In this document: positions 1 to 8,020 of the stretch, piece by piece
How positions within the stretch are numbered: position 1 is the stretch's first letter
Layout: every line of letters begins with the position of its first letter
Source: CAVQBC01 sp963848415
GTDB lineage: Bacteria; Actinomycetota; Thermoleophilia; Solirubrobacterales; Solirubrobacteraceae
NCBI GenBank assembly: GCA_963848415.1
Contig: CAWKDN010000001.1
Location: 3,168,535 to 3,232,534 of the forward strand
Length of the DNA stretch: 64,000 nt
Direction of reading: 5' to 3'
Notes under the pieces: model-generated
Databases searched by the model: none
The model's input: only the letters and a program-made list of their open reading frames with translations
Told to the model about the DNA's origin: nothing
Translations under genes and position numbers: made by a program

Positions 1-1293
1 GGCGGTAAGGCCTCGCACGCGGCGCTGGTCGCGCGCGGGATGGGCCGTCCGGCGGTGGTCGGCGCCAGCGCGGTCGTCATCGATCTCAAGCACCAGAAGC
101 TCAAGGTCGGCGAGCACGAGCTCTCCGCGGGCGACCGGATCGCGATCGACGGCACCAAGGGCCAGGTCACCTTGGACGACGTGCCGCTGGTCGACGCGCA
201 GGTCAACGAGTCCTTCGAGCAGATCCTCTTGTGGGCGGACGAGATCCGCCGGCTGGGGGTGCGCGCGAACGCCGACACGCCGGAGGACGCCACCAAGGCG
301 CGTGAGCTGGGCGCCGAGGGGATCGGGCTGTGCCGGACCGAGCACATGTTCATGGCCGAGGATCGCCAGGGCAAGATGCGCGCGATGATCATGGCCGACA
401 CCGAGGAAGACCGCCGCGACGCGCTCTCAGAGCTGCTGCCGCTCCAGCAGGAGGACTTCGAGGGGCTCTTCAAGGCGATGCACGGCCAGACGGTCACGAT
501 CCGGCTGCTCGATCCGCCGTTGCACGAGTTCCTGACCAACCTGCCCGAGCTGCGCGCGGAGGTCGAGCGAGCGCGGATCGAGGTCTCCGACGACCTCGAG
601 AAGCTCGAGAAGATGCTCGCGCGCGTCGAGGAGATCCACGAGGAGAACCCGATGCTCGGCACCCGCGGCTGCCGGCTGGGGATCCTGATGCCCGAGATCT
701 ACGAGATGCAGGTCGAGGCGATCATGCGCGCCGCCAAGGCGATGGACCCCGACGACCGCGCGACGGTGGAGATCATGATCCCGCTGATCGTCTACGAGCA
801 CGAGCTCGAGCTGCTGCGCGAGCTGGTGGTCCGGATCGGCTCCGAGCACGACCTCGAGGTGGGCGAGGACTACACGGTCGGGACGATGATCGAGCTGCCG
901 CGCGCGTGCTTCGTGGCCGACAAGATCGCCCAGCACTCCGACTTCTTCTCCTTCGGCACCAACGACCTCACCCAGACCGCGCTCGGGTTCTCCCGCGACG
1001 ACGTGGAGTCCAAGTTCGTCCCGGTCTACATCGAGCGCAAGATCATCGACCGCTCGCCGTTCGAGACGATCGACGATCCCGGCGTCGGCTGGCTCGTGCG
1101 GCTCGCCGCCTGGGTCGGCCGCGAGGCCAAGCCGTCGCTGAAGCTCGGCATCTGCGGCGAGCACGGCGGCGACCCCGACTCGATCGCCTTCTTCCACAAG
1201 TCCGGCCTGGACTACGTCTCCTGCTCGGCCTACCGCGTCCCCATCGCCCGCGTCGCCGCCGCCCAGGCGACCATCGCGACCCCCGATCCGTGA
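1..1293 (+). CDS. ppdK: Pyruvate, phosphate dikinase, C-terminal part (5' end outside window)
   Basis: This is the C-terminal 430 codons of pyruvate, phosphate dikinase, a cytosolic enzyme that interconverts pyruvate + ATP + Pi and PEP + AMP + PPi. The frame is open from the first base, so the gene begins upstream of the window. It enters in the swivelling domain: the first six codons read GGKASH, whose His is the family phospho-carrier. The PEP/pyruvate barrel follows, with GTRGCRLGI near codon 219, FGTNDLTQ near codon 317 and CGEHGGDPDS near the end, which holds the expected catalytic Cys. Length from the His to the stop matches the family. A perfect hairpin overlaps the stop codon, so transcription probably ends here. 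The identification is firm. Confidence 0.96.
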   Translation, partial: GGKASHAALVARGMGRPAVVGASAVVIDLKHQKLKVGEHELSAGDRIAIDGTKGQVTLDDVPLVDAQVNESFEQILLWADEIRRLGVRANADTPEDATKARELGAEGIGLCRTEHMFMAEDRQGKMRAMIMADTEEDRRDALSELLPLQQEDFEGLFKAMHGQTVTIRLLDPPLHEFLTNLPELRAEVERARIEVSDDLEKLEKMLARVEEIHEENPMLGTRGCRLGILMPEIYEMQVEAIMRAAKAMDPDDRATVEIMIPLIVYEHELELLRELVVRIGSEHDLEVGEDYTVGTMIELPRACFVADKIAQHSDFFSFGTNDLTQTALGFSRDDVESKFVPVYIERKIIDRSPFETIDDPGVGWLVRLAAWVGREAKPSLKLGICGEHGGDPDSIAFFHKSGLDYVSCSAYRVPIARVAAAQATIATPDP

Positions 1294-1311
1294 CGACTTC
1301 GTCACGGATCG
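1284..1311 (+). terminator. Hairpin at the end of ppdK
   Basis: A 12-bp perfect inverted repeat closes on a 4-nt ACTT loop and overlaps the ppdK stop codon. The inner arms are GATCCGTGACG and CGTCACGGATC. There is no T-run after it, so it would act as a GC-rich hairpin without a U-tract. It separates ppdK from the dGTPase-like gene, which has its own candidate -10 box just downstream. Confidence 0.5.
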
Positions 1312-1333
1312 CCCCGGCGCGCGGGCGGGCTGT

Positions 1334-1339
1334 GACAAT
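1334..1339 (+). promoter_or_regulatory. Candidate -10 box (GACAAT) of the dGTPase-like gene
   Basis: GACAAT lies 6 nt before the GTG start at 1346. That distance suggests a leaderless or near-leaderless transcript and matches a spacing pattern seen at several other genes in the window. No convincing -35 hexamer is visible. Confidence 0.35.
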
Positions 1340-1345
1340 CAAGGG

Positions 1346-2371
1346 GTGGCCAGTGGACTGCAGACCGACCGGGTGGCGGCGCGCTTCGCCGACCGCGTCC
1401 GCGCGGCGGAGGCCGCGGCGCTCTCCCCGCTGGCCGCCCACAGCTATCCCGCGCGGCGCGTGCGGCCCGAGGAGGACTGCGGGCTGCGGACCCCGTTCCA
1501 GCGCGATCGTGACCGGATCGTCCACAGCAAGGCCTTCCGGCGCCTGAAGCACAAGACGCAGGTCTTCGTCGCGCCCGAGGGCGACCACTTCCGGACGCGG
1601 CTGACGCACACGCTCGAGGTCACGCAGGTCTCGCGCACCGTCGCGCGCGCGCTGCGGCTCAACGAGGACCTGACCGAGGCGATCGGGATGGGCCACGACC
1701 TCGGCCACCCGCCGTTCGGCCACATCGGCGAGGCGGTGCTCGACCGCTGCGGGCGCGAGCACCACGGCCGCGGCTTCCGCCACAACGAGCACGGGCTGCG
1801 CGTCGTCGACGTGCTCGAGCGCCTGAACCTGACCGACGCCGTCCGCGACGGCATCCTGCGCCACACCTCCGGCGCCGGCGAGCCGGCCACGCTGGAGGGG
1901 GCGATCGTGCGCCTGGTCGACCGCATCGCCTACATCAACCACGACATCGACGACGCGGTGCGCGCCGGCGTGCTCTCCGTGGGCGACCTGCCGGCGGAGG
2001 ACATCGCCGTGCTCGGGCCGAGCGGCTCGCGGCGGATCGACACGCTCGTGCACGACCTCGTCGAGCACTCCGAGCGCGCCGGGGAGATCGTCCAGGGCGA
2101 CGCGGTCGGCGGCGCGATGCTGCGCCTGCGGGCGTTCATGTTCCGCTCGGTCTACCTCGGCGAGGCGGCGCGGGTGGAGCACGCGCGCATCGAGCGCGTG
2201 CTGCGGGGGCTCTACGAGTGGTTCGGCGAGCACCCCGAGGAGTTGCCCGCCCCCGTCGAGGACTCCGACGACGTCGGCGTCCGGGTCACCGACTACCTCG
2301 CCGGCATGACCGACCGCTTCGCCATCCGCGCCTGGAGCGAGCGCTTCGTGCCGCAGGGCTTCGCGCGGTAG
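1346..2371 (+). CDS. dgt: dGTPase-like HD-domain triphosphohydrolase
   Basis: Deoxyguanosinetriphosphate triphosphohydrolase-like protein (341 aa). The family cleaves dNTPs to deoxynucleoside and triphosphate and so adjusts nucleotide pools. The N-terminus has the typical RTPFQRDRDRIVHSKAFRRL stretch (residues about 50-69). The HD metal site is visible as LTHTLEV near residue 90 and GHDLGHPPFGHIGE near residue 115, with a later D in VRLVDRIAYINHD. Length fits the short actinobacterial form. GTG 1346 is the first plausible start; an AAGGGG stretch abuts it, too close to be a good ribosome-binding site, so leaderless initiation is possible. The gene sits 19 nt before dnaG, an arrangement common in actinobacteria, and the two are probably cotranscribed. 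Confidence 0.93.
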   Translation: MASGLQTDRVAARFADRVRAAEAAALSPLAAHSYPARRVRPEEDCGLRTPFQRDRDRIVHSKAFRRLKHKTQVFVAPEGDHFRTRLTHTLEVTQVSRTVARALRLNEDLTEAIGMGHDLGHPPFGHIGEAVLDRCGREHHGRGFRHNEHGLRVVDVLERLNLTDAVRDGILRHTSGAGEPATLEGAIVRLVDRIAYINHDIDDAVRAGVLSVGDLPAEDIAVLGPSGSRRIDTLVHDLVEHSERAGEIVQGDAVGGAMLRLRAFMFRSVYLGEAARVEHARIERVLRGLYEWFGEHPEELPAPVEDSDDVGVRVTDYLAGMTDRFAIRAWSERFVPQGFAR

Positions 2372-2390
2372 GCGTAGCGAGGCGGCGAGG

Positions 2391-4151
2391 GTGGCGCGCT
2401 ACACCGACGACTCCCGCGAGCGGGTGCGCGAGGCGGTCGACTTCGTCGAGGTCGTCGGCGCGCGCACCGAGCTGCGCCGCGCCGGCGCGCGGCGCTACCA
2501 GGGGCTGTGCCCGTTCCACGACGAGCGCACGCCGTCCTTCGGCATCGACCCGGTCGACAAGCTCTACTACTGCTTCGGCTGCGGCGTCGGCGGCGACGTC
2601 TTCAAGTTCGTCATGGAGACCGAGGGGCTGGACTTCGCCGCCGCGCTCGAGGCGCTGGCCGACCGCTCCGGCGTCCAGCTCGAGCGCGAGCACGAGGACC
2701 CCGAGGCCGCGCGACGGCGCGAGCGCCAAGGCCGGCTCTTCGCCCTGCTCGAACGGACCGCCGCCTACTACGTGCGCGTGCTGTGGGAGAGCGACGAGGC
2801 CGCGAGCGCGCGCGAGTACCTGCTCGTCCGCGGCCTCGACGAGGGCGTGCTGCGCGCCTTCCGCGTCGGCTACGCGCCGAGCGCGTGGGACCGGGTGCTG
2901 CTCGCCTCGCGGCGCGCCGGCTACTCGGAGGCCGAGCTGCTGGCGGCCGGGCTGGTCTCCCGCGGGCGCGGCGGCGGCGTCTACGACCGCTTCCGCGGGC
3001 GGATCGCCTTCCCGCTGGCCGACGAGAAGGGCCGCGTTCGCGGCTTCGGCGCCCGGGCGCTGCGCGACAACCAGCAGCCGAAGTACCTGAACTCGAGCGA
3101 GGGCGACATCTTCCACAAGGGCCGCATGCTCTACGCGCACGACCTCGCGCGCGCCTCGGCGGCGAAGGCCGGCACGGTCGTGCTCACCGAGGGCTACACG
3201 GACGTGATCGCGCTCCACCAGGCCGGTGTCGCCAACGCCGTGGGGCTGATGGGCACCGCGCTGACGCCCGAGCAGGCCGACCGGCTGCGCCAGCTCGCCC
3301 CGTCGGTGCTGCTGTGCCTGGACGCCGACAGCGCGGGCCGCGAGGCGATGATGCGCGCCTCCCAGCTCGTGACCGGCGGCGCGCGCGAGCTGCGCGTCGT
3401 GCCGCTGCCGCCCGGCTCGGATCCCGCCGACCTCGTGGCCGCCCGCGGCCCGGAGGCGATGCGCTCGCTGGTCGAGGCGGCGGTCCCGTTCGCGCGCTTC
3501 GAGGTCGAGCGGGCGCTCGACCGCGGCGAGCTGGGCTCGCCCGAGGGGCGCGACCGGACGCTGGGCGAGGTCGCGCCGGTGATCCGCGGCCTCGGGCCCG
3601 GCGCCGTGCGCGACCACCTCGTGCGGCTGGTCTCGGAGCGGCTCGATCTGCCGGCGAGCGTGGTCGACGACACGCTGGCGGGCGCAGCCCTGGCCGGCGC
3701 GCGGCCGCGCGGCGCGAGCCCGGGCAACGGGTCCGGAGCGTTCGAGGGCCTGCCGATCGACCATCAGGAGAAGACCGAGCGGATGTTCCTCGCCCGCTGC
3801 CTCGCGGTTCCCGAGGCGGGTCGCGCCGCGCTGGACGCCACCGACCTCGACGCGCTCGTCGCCTCAGACCTCACCCGCCGTGCCGCGCACTACCTGCGCG
3901 CGCATCTCGAGCACCCCGGCCAGGACCTCCCGGCCGGCGAGGACGCGCTCGCCCGGCTCGTGGCCGAGCTCGTGATCCGCGCGGGGGAGCTCGACAGCGA
4001 TCCCGAGGCGCTCGAGCTCGAGCGCCTGCAGCTCGACAAGCTCCGCCTCGACCGGGCGATCGGCGCCGCCCGTCGCGACGGCGAGCCGGTCGGCGAGCTG
4101 GCCGCGGAGCGCCAGCGCGTCCACGACGCGATCCGCCACCGGCTGGTCTGA
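2391..4151 (+). CDS. dnaG: DNA primase
   Basis: DnaG (586 aa) makes RNA primers at the replication fork. The N-terminal CHC2 zinc ribbon is complete: C40, H43, C61 and C64, in CPFHDERTPSF and YYCFGCGVGGD. The Toprim core is visible as VLTEGYTDVIAL near residue 265 and LCLDADSAGREA near residue 305, giving the Glu and the Asp-x-Asp needed for metal-dependent catalysis. The C-terminal region is the DnaB-interacting part and is less conserved. Start GTG 2391 gives the standard N-terminus (ARYTDDSRERV). It follows the dGTPase-like gene by 19 nt. Its stop lies 2 nt from the stop of the convergent LysR gene, so there is no room for a separate terminator. Confidence 0.97.
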   Translation: MARYTDDSRERVREAVDFVEVVGARTELRRAGARRYQGLCPFHDERTPSFGIDPVDKLYYCFGCGVGGDVFKFVMETEGLDFAAALEALADRSGVQLEREHEDPEAARRRERQGRLFALLERTAAYYVRVLWESDEAASAREYLLVRGLDEGVLRAFRVGYAPSAWDRVLLASRRAGYSEAELLAAGLVSRGRGGGVYDRFRGRIAFPLADEKGRVRGFGARALRDNQQPKYLNSSEGDIFHKGRMLYAHDLARASAAKAGTVVLTEGYTDVIALHQAGVANAVGLMGTALTPEQADRLRQLAPSVLLCLDADSAGREAMMRASQLVTGGARELRVVPLPPGSDPADLVAARGPEAMRSLVEAAVPFARFEVERALDRGELGSPEGRDRTLGEVAPVIRGLGPGAVRDHLVRLVSERLDLPASVVDDTLAGAALAGARPRGASPGNGSGAFEGLPIDHQEKTERMFLARCLAVPEAGRAALDATDLDALVASDLTRRAAHYLRAHLEHPGQDLPAGEDALARLVAELVIRAGELDSDPEALELERLQLDKLRLDRAIGAARRDGEPVGELAAERQRVHDAIRHRLV

Positions 4152-4153
4152 GC

Positions 4154-5059
4154 TCAGCCCGGGCGCTCCCATCCGCCCGCGGCCCGCTGCAGCGCGAGCT
4201 TGACCAGCTCGACGCCGGGGCGCCGCAGCCCGGCCGGGCGGTAGGCGAGGCTGATCGAGGTGGTGGGCGGCCGGGCGGGCCGGTGCAGCTCGACGAGCTC
4301 GCCGGCCGCGAGCAGCCCCGCGGCCAGGTAGCGCGGGACGACGCTGATGCCGGCGCCCGCCGCGACGGCCGCGCAGACGGCCCGCAGGTCGGGCACCACG
4401 AGCCCGGCGGCGCGCTCCAGCGGACGCCCGAACGCCTCGCGCCAGTAGGCGCGCAGGATGGGCAACTCCTCGTCGAAGGCGACCAGCGGCAGCTCGGCGA
4501 GCGCGGCGTCGGGATCGCGGGCCACCGCCGCCGGGTCGATCCGCCGGCGCCAGCCGCGGCCGCAGACCAGCACCAGCGACTCGTCGAAGAGCGCCTCGAA
4601 GCGCAGCTGGCGGTCGGCCGTGCGGCGGGTGGCGATCACGAGGTCGAGCTCGTCGTCCGCGAGCGCCTCCAACAGGGGCTCGGCGATCCCCGTGCGGACG
4701 CGCAGCCGCAGGCCGCCCTCGACAAGCGGGGCGAGGGCGGGCAGGGCGGCCGCGCCGAGCATGTCGGCGGGGCCGCCGAGGTGCACGACGGCCTGCTCGT
4801 GCGGGTCGTGCAGCGCGGCCTGGACGCCCTCGAGCGCGTCGAGGTGCGCCGCCGTGTCGCGATGGAGGGCGTGGGCGCGCGGGGTGGGCGAGACGCCGCG
4901 GGCGAGGCGGACGAACAACGGGCGGCCGAGCTCGGCCTCCAGCGCCCGCAGCTGCGCGGACACCGCGGGCTGGGAGAGGTGCAGGCGCTGCGCGGCCGCC
5001 GTCACCGATCCGGTCCGGTAGATGGCGAGGAAGGTCTGCAGCTGCGCCAGGCCGGCCAC
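4154..5059 (-). CDS. LysR-family transcriptional regulator
   Basis: LysR-type DNA-binding regulator (301 aa). The winged helix-turn-helix occupies residues about 3-62, with LQTFLAIYRTGSVTAAAQRL and LSQPAVSAQLRALEAELG, followed by the periplasmic-binding-protein-like effector domain. It is divergent from the DJ-1/PfpI gene, and a perfect palindrome fills the gap between them. LysR proteins usually repress themselves and activate the divergent neighbour, so the DJ-1/PfpI gene is the likely target (inference). The GTG start at 5059 has no ribosome-binding site. A TACGCT hexamer 8 nt upstream, inside the palindrome spacer, suggests leaderless autoregulated transcription. The effector is unknown. 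Confidence 0.92.
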   Translation of the reverse strand: MAGLAQLQTFLAIYRTGSVTAAAQRLHLSQPAVSAQLRALEAELGRPLFVRLARGVSPTPRAHALHRDTAAHLDALEGVQAALHDPHEQAVVHLGGPADMLGAAALPALAPLVEGGLRLRVRTGIAEPLLEALADDELDLVIATRRTADRQLRFEALFDESLVLVCGRGWRRRIDPAAVARDPDAALAELPLVAFDEELPILRAYWREAFGRPLERAAGLVVPDLRAVCAAVAAGAGISVVPRYLAAGLLAAGELVELHRPARPPTTSISLAYRPAGLRRPGVELVKLALQRAAGGWERPG

Positions 5060-5086
5060 GAGCCATCAGCGTAGTTGATGGCTCGT
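5058..5086. promoter_or_regulatory. LysR operator palindrome overlapping the regulator's -10
   Basis: Perfect 11-bp arms (ACGAGCCATCA and TGATGGCTCGT) flank a 7-nt spacer. The centre reads ATC-N9-GAT, which contains the T-N11-A core of LysR boxes. It reaches into the LysR start codon, and the candidate LysR -10 (TACGCT on the minus strand, 5068-5073) spans the spacer. Binding here would block LysR transcription and could activate the divergent gene. Confidence 0.75.
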
Positions 5087-5186
5087 CGCAAGAAGGCGAG
5101 TTGGCTGTATGGCACCGACGCGGCAGACTGAACGCCTGCGCCGGTCAGGAGACCGGCGGCGAGCGACGAGCGAAGGAACGACGGCC

Positions 5187-5876
5187 ATGACCAAGGTGCT
5201 GCTGGTGCTGACCTCCCACGAGGAGCTCGGCTCGACCGGGCGAAAGACGGGCTGGTTCGTGCCCGAGGCCGCCCACCCGTGGGACGTGCTCACGCGCGCG
5301 GGCGTCGAGGTCGAGTTCGCCTCCCCGGGCGGCGGCGCTCCCCGGGCCGACGCCGCCGACCGCTCAGACCCGGTTCAGGCGCGCTTCCTCGACGACCCGG
5401 ACGTCCAGCGGGCCGTGGAGAACACGACCCCGACCGCAGACGTCGACCCCGCCGCCTACGACGCGGTGCTCTTCGTGGGCGGGCACGGCACGATGTGGGA
5501 CTTCCCCGCCGACCCCGGCGTGCAGCGCCTGGCGCGTGAGGTCTGGGAGGGCGGCGGCGCGGTCAGCGCGGTCTGCCACGGCCCGGCCGCGCTGGTCGAC
5601 GTGACGCTGGCCGATGGCAGCCGGCTCGTCGCGGGCCGGACCGTCGCGGCCTTCACCGACGACGAGGAGCGCGCGGTCGAGCTCGACGACCAGGTGCCGT
5701 TCCTGCTCGCCTCCCGGCTGAAGGAGCGCGGCGCGCAGCACACCCAGGCCGAGAACTTCCAGCCGCACGTCGAGGTCGACGGGCGGCTGGTCACCGGCCA
5801 GAACCCGCAGTCGGCCACCGGCGTGGCCGAGGCGCTCGTACGGGTGCTGCGCGAGCGGGAGGCCAGCGCCGCGTAG
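5187..5876 (+). CDS. DJ-1/PfpI family (type 1 glutamine amidotransferase-like) protein
   Basis: DJ-1/PfpI superfamily protein of 229 aa, in the branch related to Hsp31/glyoxalase III-type proteins. The nucleophile elbow is AVCHGPAAL near residue 128, with the catalytic Cys followed by His. VGGHGTMWDFP near residue 97 matches the conserved loop of this branch, and TGQNPQSATGVAEAL is the usual C-terminal signature. Likely roles are glyoxalase-III-type methylglyoxal detoxification or chaperone/protease-like activity; sequence alone cannot decide. The ATG at 5187 is preferred over upstream in-frame starts because GAAGGA lies 9-14 nt before it and the N-terminus MTKVLLVLTS is canonical. It is divergent from, and probably controlled by, the LysR regulator. 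Confidence 0.9.
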   Translation: MTKVLLVLTSHEELGSTGRKTGWFVPEAAHPWDVLTRAGVEVEFASPGGGAPRADAADRSDPVQARFLDDPDVQRAVENTTPTADVDPAAYDAVLFVGGHGTMWDFPADPGVQRLAREVWEGGGAVSAVCHGPAALVDVTLADGSRLVAGRTVAAFTDDEERAVELDDQVPFLLASRLKERGAQHTQAENFQPHVEVDGRLVTGQNPQSATGVAEALVRVLREREASAA

Positions 5877-5885
5877 GCGCGGCGC
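5866..5885. terminator. GC hairpin between convergent genes
   Basis: An 8-bp all-GC stem (GCGCCGCG / CGCGGCGC) with a TAGG loop overlaps the stop codon of the DJ-1/PfpI gene and ends 1 nt before the HAD stop. It could end transcription from both sides. No T-tract is present. Confidence 0.35.
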
Positions 5886-5886
5886 C

Positions 5887-6591
5887 TCAGCCGCCGAGCG
5901 TCTCCACCACGAACGCGCGCAGGTTCTCGGCGCCGGAGGCGAGGTCCTCCACGACGAGGTCGGCCCCGGCCTCCGCGAGCGCTGCGGCGTCGTGGTGGCC
6001 GGTGGCGACGCCGACGCTGCGCAGGCCCGCGCGCTGCGCGGCCGCCACGTCGCGCGGGGTGTCGCCGACGACCACGACGCGCTCGGGCGCCACCGCGCCG
6101 CCGCGCAGGAGCCCGGCGCGCGTCACGGCCTCGGCGAGGATCGTCGAGCGCTCGGCGGGCAGGTCGCCGTAGCCGCCGACCGCGAGGTCGAAGTGCTCGA
6201 GCAGGCCCGCCGCCTCGAGCTTGATGCGCGCGCGGCGGCGGGCGTTGCCGGTGCCGACCGTCTGGAGCACCGGCACGGGCCACTCGTGCTCGAGCAGCTC
6301 GCGGGCACCGGGCAGCAGCGGGATCGCGTCCGCCTCGGCCGCCGTCAGGCGCTCGTGGGCCTCCAGCGCGGCCGGGACGAGCAGACCCGCCTCCTCGTCG
6401 CTCAGGCCCCAGGCGACGAGCGCCTGGCGCAGGATGCCGTGGTCGGTCAGCCCGCTCGTGTGCTCGGGCGACGGGATCGAGGGATCACCGAGCAGCTCGC
6501 GCAGCACGACGCCGTAGCGGCGCTCGTCGTGGCCGGTCGCGGCGATCAGCGTGCCGTCGATGTCCCACAGCAGCAGGGCAGCGGCGCTCAC
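5887..6591 (-). CDS. HAD-family phosphatase
   Basis: Haloacid dehalogenase-superfamily hydrolase (234 aa), resembling phosphoglycolate phosphatases. Motif I is WDIDGTLI near residue 12, giving the nucleophile Asp and the acid/base Asp. Motif II is probably QTVGTGN near residue 105, and motif IV is VVVGDTPRDVAAA near residue 173. GTG 6591 is chosen because it forms a GTGA overlap with the stop of the upstream dehydrogenase gene. It is the last gene of a three-gene minus-strand operon (glycerol kinase, glycerol-1-phosphate dehydrogenase, this phosphatase). The context suggests a polyol-phosphate substrate such as glycerol phosphate, which is inference; HAD substrates cannot be read from motifs. 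Confidence 0.88.
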   Translation of the reverse strand: MSAAALLLWDIDGTLIAATGHDERRYGVVLRELLGDPSIPSPEHTSGLTDHGILRQALVAWGLSDEEAGLLVPAALEAHERLTAAEADAIPLLPGARELLEHEWPVPVLQTVGTGNARRRARIKLEAAGLLEHFDLAVGGYGDLPAERSTILAEAVTRAGLLRGGAVAPERVVVVGDTPRDVAAAQRAGLRSVGVATGHHDAAALAEAGADLVVEDLASGAENLRAFVVETLGG

Positions 6592-8018
6592 ACGCCCGCT
6601 CCGAGCTCGCGCGCGCGACCGAGCACGCGGTCGAGCGTCGCGTCGTCCCACTCGCCGGCGAAGGCGAGCAGGTCGACCGCCGTCAAGCGGTTGCGCATGA
6701 GCCAGCAGTTGGCCAGCGCCCAGCGCCCGACCTCTGCCTCGACGGGCGGCGCGAGCTCGCTGAAGCGCAACGGCGCGCCGGCCCGGCCCATCGCGGCGGC
6801 GATCTCCTCGGCCGGCAGCGTGAGCTCCGCCAGCGACGCGCGCTGCCGCGGCCAGTCGCGTGCGACCGCCGCCACCTGGTCCTGGGCCGCCTCCCAGCGC
6901 TGGAGCTTGCGCTCGCAGTCGCGCCAGCACTCCGCCCGCATCGAGCCGTCGGGGTCGATGCCGGCGAACGCCGCGTCGATCGCCTGCCGGACGTCCGTGG
7001 CCGCGGGCACGCCGACCGGGAGCTCGTCGCGGCCGAGCAGCTCCTCCCACACGATCGCCATCAGCACCGTCGCGAGCCCGACCTGGGCGCCGTGCAGCGC
7101 GGTGGGCTCGTGGCGGGCGCCGGCGTGCATGTCGAGCAGGTGGCTGACGAGGTGCTCGCCGCCCGAGGCGGCTGCGGTGCCGCCCGTGAGCCCGATCGCG
7201 AGCCCTGACGCGGTCAGCGAGCGGGCGAGGACGTCGAGCGCGCCACGGTCGGCGACGGCGAGCCCGGCGGCCGCGCCGAGCAGCTCGCGCGCCGGCGGGC
7301 CCGCCAGCGCAAAGGGCACCGGGTGCCAGCCGTCGTCCATGCCCAGCAGGCCGGCGAGCCGCCAGTCCGGCGCCGCGGTCCACGTCGCGATCGAGTCCCC
7401 GAAGCCGGCGGCGGTCATCTGGGCCGGCGCCTCGGCGAGCACGTCGAGGTCGACCAGCAGCGCGTCGGCCCAGCGCGTGGGCGTCGTGCGCTTCACGCCG
7501 GACTTCAGCAGCACGGAGACGTGGTCGGAGAACCCGTTGACCGAGCCGGCGGTCTGCACCTGGACGAGCGCGGGCCTCGGATCGCGCGCCGCCGTGGCGG
7601 CCTTGCAGATGTCGGCGAGCGTCCCGGAGCCGACGCCCACCACGACATCCGCGTCTGCCAGCGCCTCGGTGGCGGCCGCGATCGTGGCCTCGTCGGCGTG
7701 CAGGTCGGCCCCGAGGTCGACCCGCTCGGCGTCGAAGCGGGCGGCGAGCAGCTCCAGGGCGCCGGCCTTGACGTCGCGCCCGCCGGCCTCGATCGGCGTG
7801 GCGTCGCCGGCCACCAGCACGCGCGCGCCCTCGGGGACCAGGGCCTCGACGGCGCGGGGCAGGGAGTCCAGGACGCCGCTGCCGATCCGCAGCTCGCGCA
7901 GGCCGATCGCGTCCAGGCGGCCGTCGGGATCAGCGGCGCGGACGAGCGCGCCGAGCCCGTCGAGGTCGGCGACGTCGGCCACGCCCAGGCGGTCGAGCGG
8001 GCGGTCGGTGGCAGCCAT
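6588..8018 (-). CDS. egsA: sn-glycerol-1-phosphate dehydrogenase-like (EgsA/AraM family)
   Basis: Iron-containing alcohol dehydrogenase superfamily, EgsA/AraM branch (476 aa). The family interconverts dihydroxyacetone phosphate and sn-glycerol-1-phosphate with NAD(P)H. The nucleotide loop GVGSGTLADICK lies near residue 136. Metal ligands are visible as the Asp of AAGFGDSIATW (near 213), the first His of GGEHLVSHLLDM (near 300) and the His of TALHGAQVGLATVL (near 318). It is longer than the usual 350-400 aa because of a C-terminal extension. It starts 2 nt after the glpK stop and overlaps the HAD gene, so the three form one operon. Bacterial G1P dehydrogenases are uncommon; a related polyol-phosphate substrate is possible. 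Confidence 0.85.
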   Translation of the reverse strand: MAATDRPLDRLGVADVADLDGLGALVRAADPDGRLDAIGLRELRIGSGVLDSLPRAVEALVPEGARVLVAGDATPIEAGGRDVKAGALELLAARFDAERVDLGADLHADEATIAAATEALADADVVVGVGSGTLADICKAATAARDPRPALVQVQTAGSVNGFSDHVSVLLKSGVKRTTPTRWADALLVDLDVLAEAPAQMTAAGFGDSIATWTAAPDWRLAGLLGMDDGWHPVPFALAGPPARELLGAAAGLAVADRGALDVLARSLTASGLAIGLTGGTAAASGGEHLVSHLLDMHAGARHEPTALHGAQVGLATVLMAIVWEELLGRDELPVGVPAATDVRQAIDAAFAGIDPDGSMRAECWRDCERKLQRWEAAQDQVAAVARDWPRQRASLAELTLPAEEIAAAMGRAGAPLRFSELAPPVEAEVGRWALANCWLMRNRLTAVDLLAFAGEWDDATLDRVLGRARELGAGV

Positions 8019-8020
8019 GC

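Noticed and set aside
2507..5074. Very long opposite- or alternate-frame reading frames (also at 1043-2233, 14800-16317, 60186-62693)
   Set aside because: They are Arg/Ala/Gly-rich shadow frames of recognised genes, expected at this GC content, with no family signatures.
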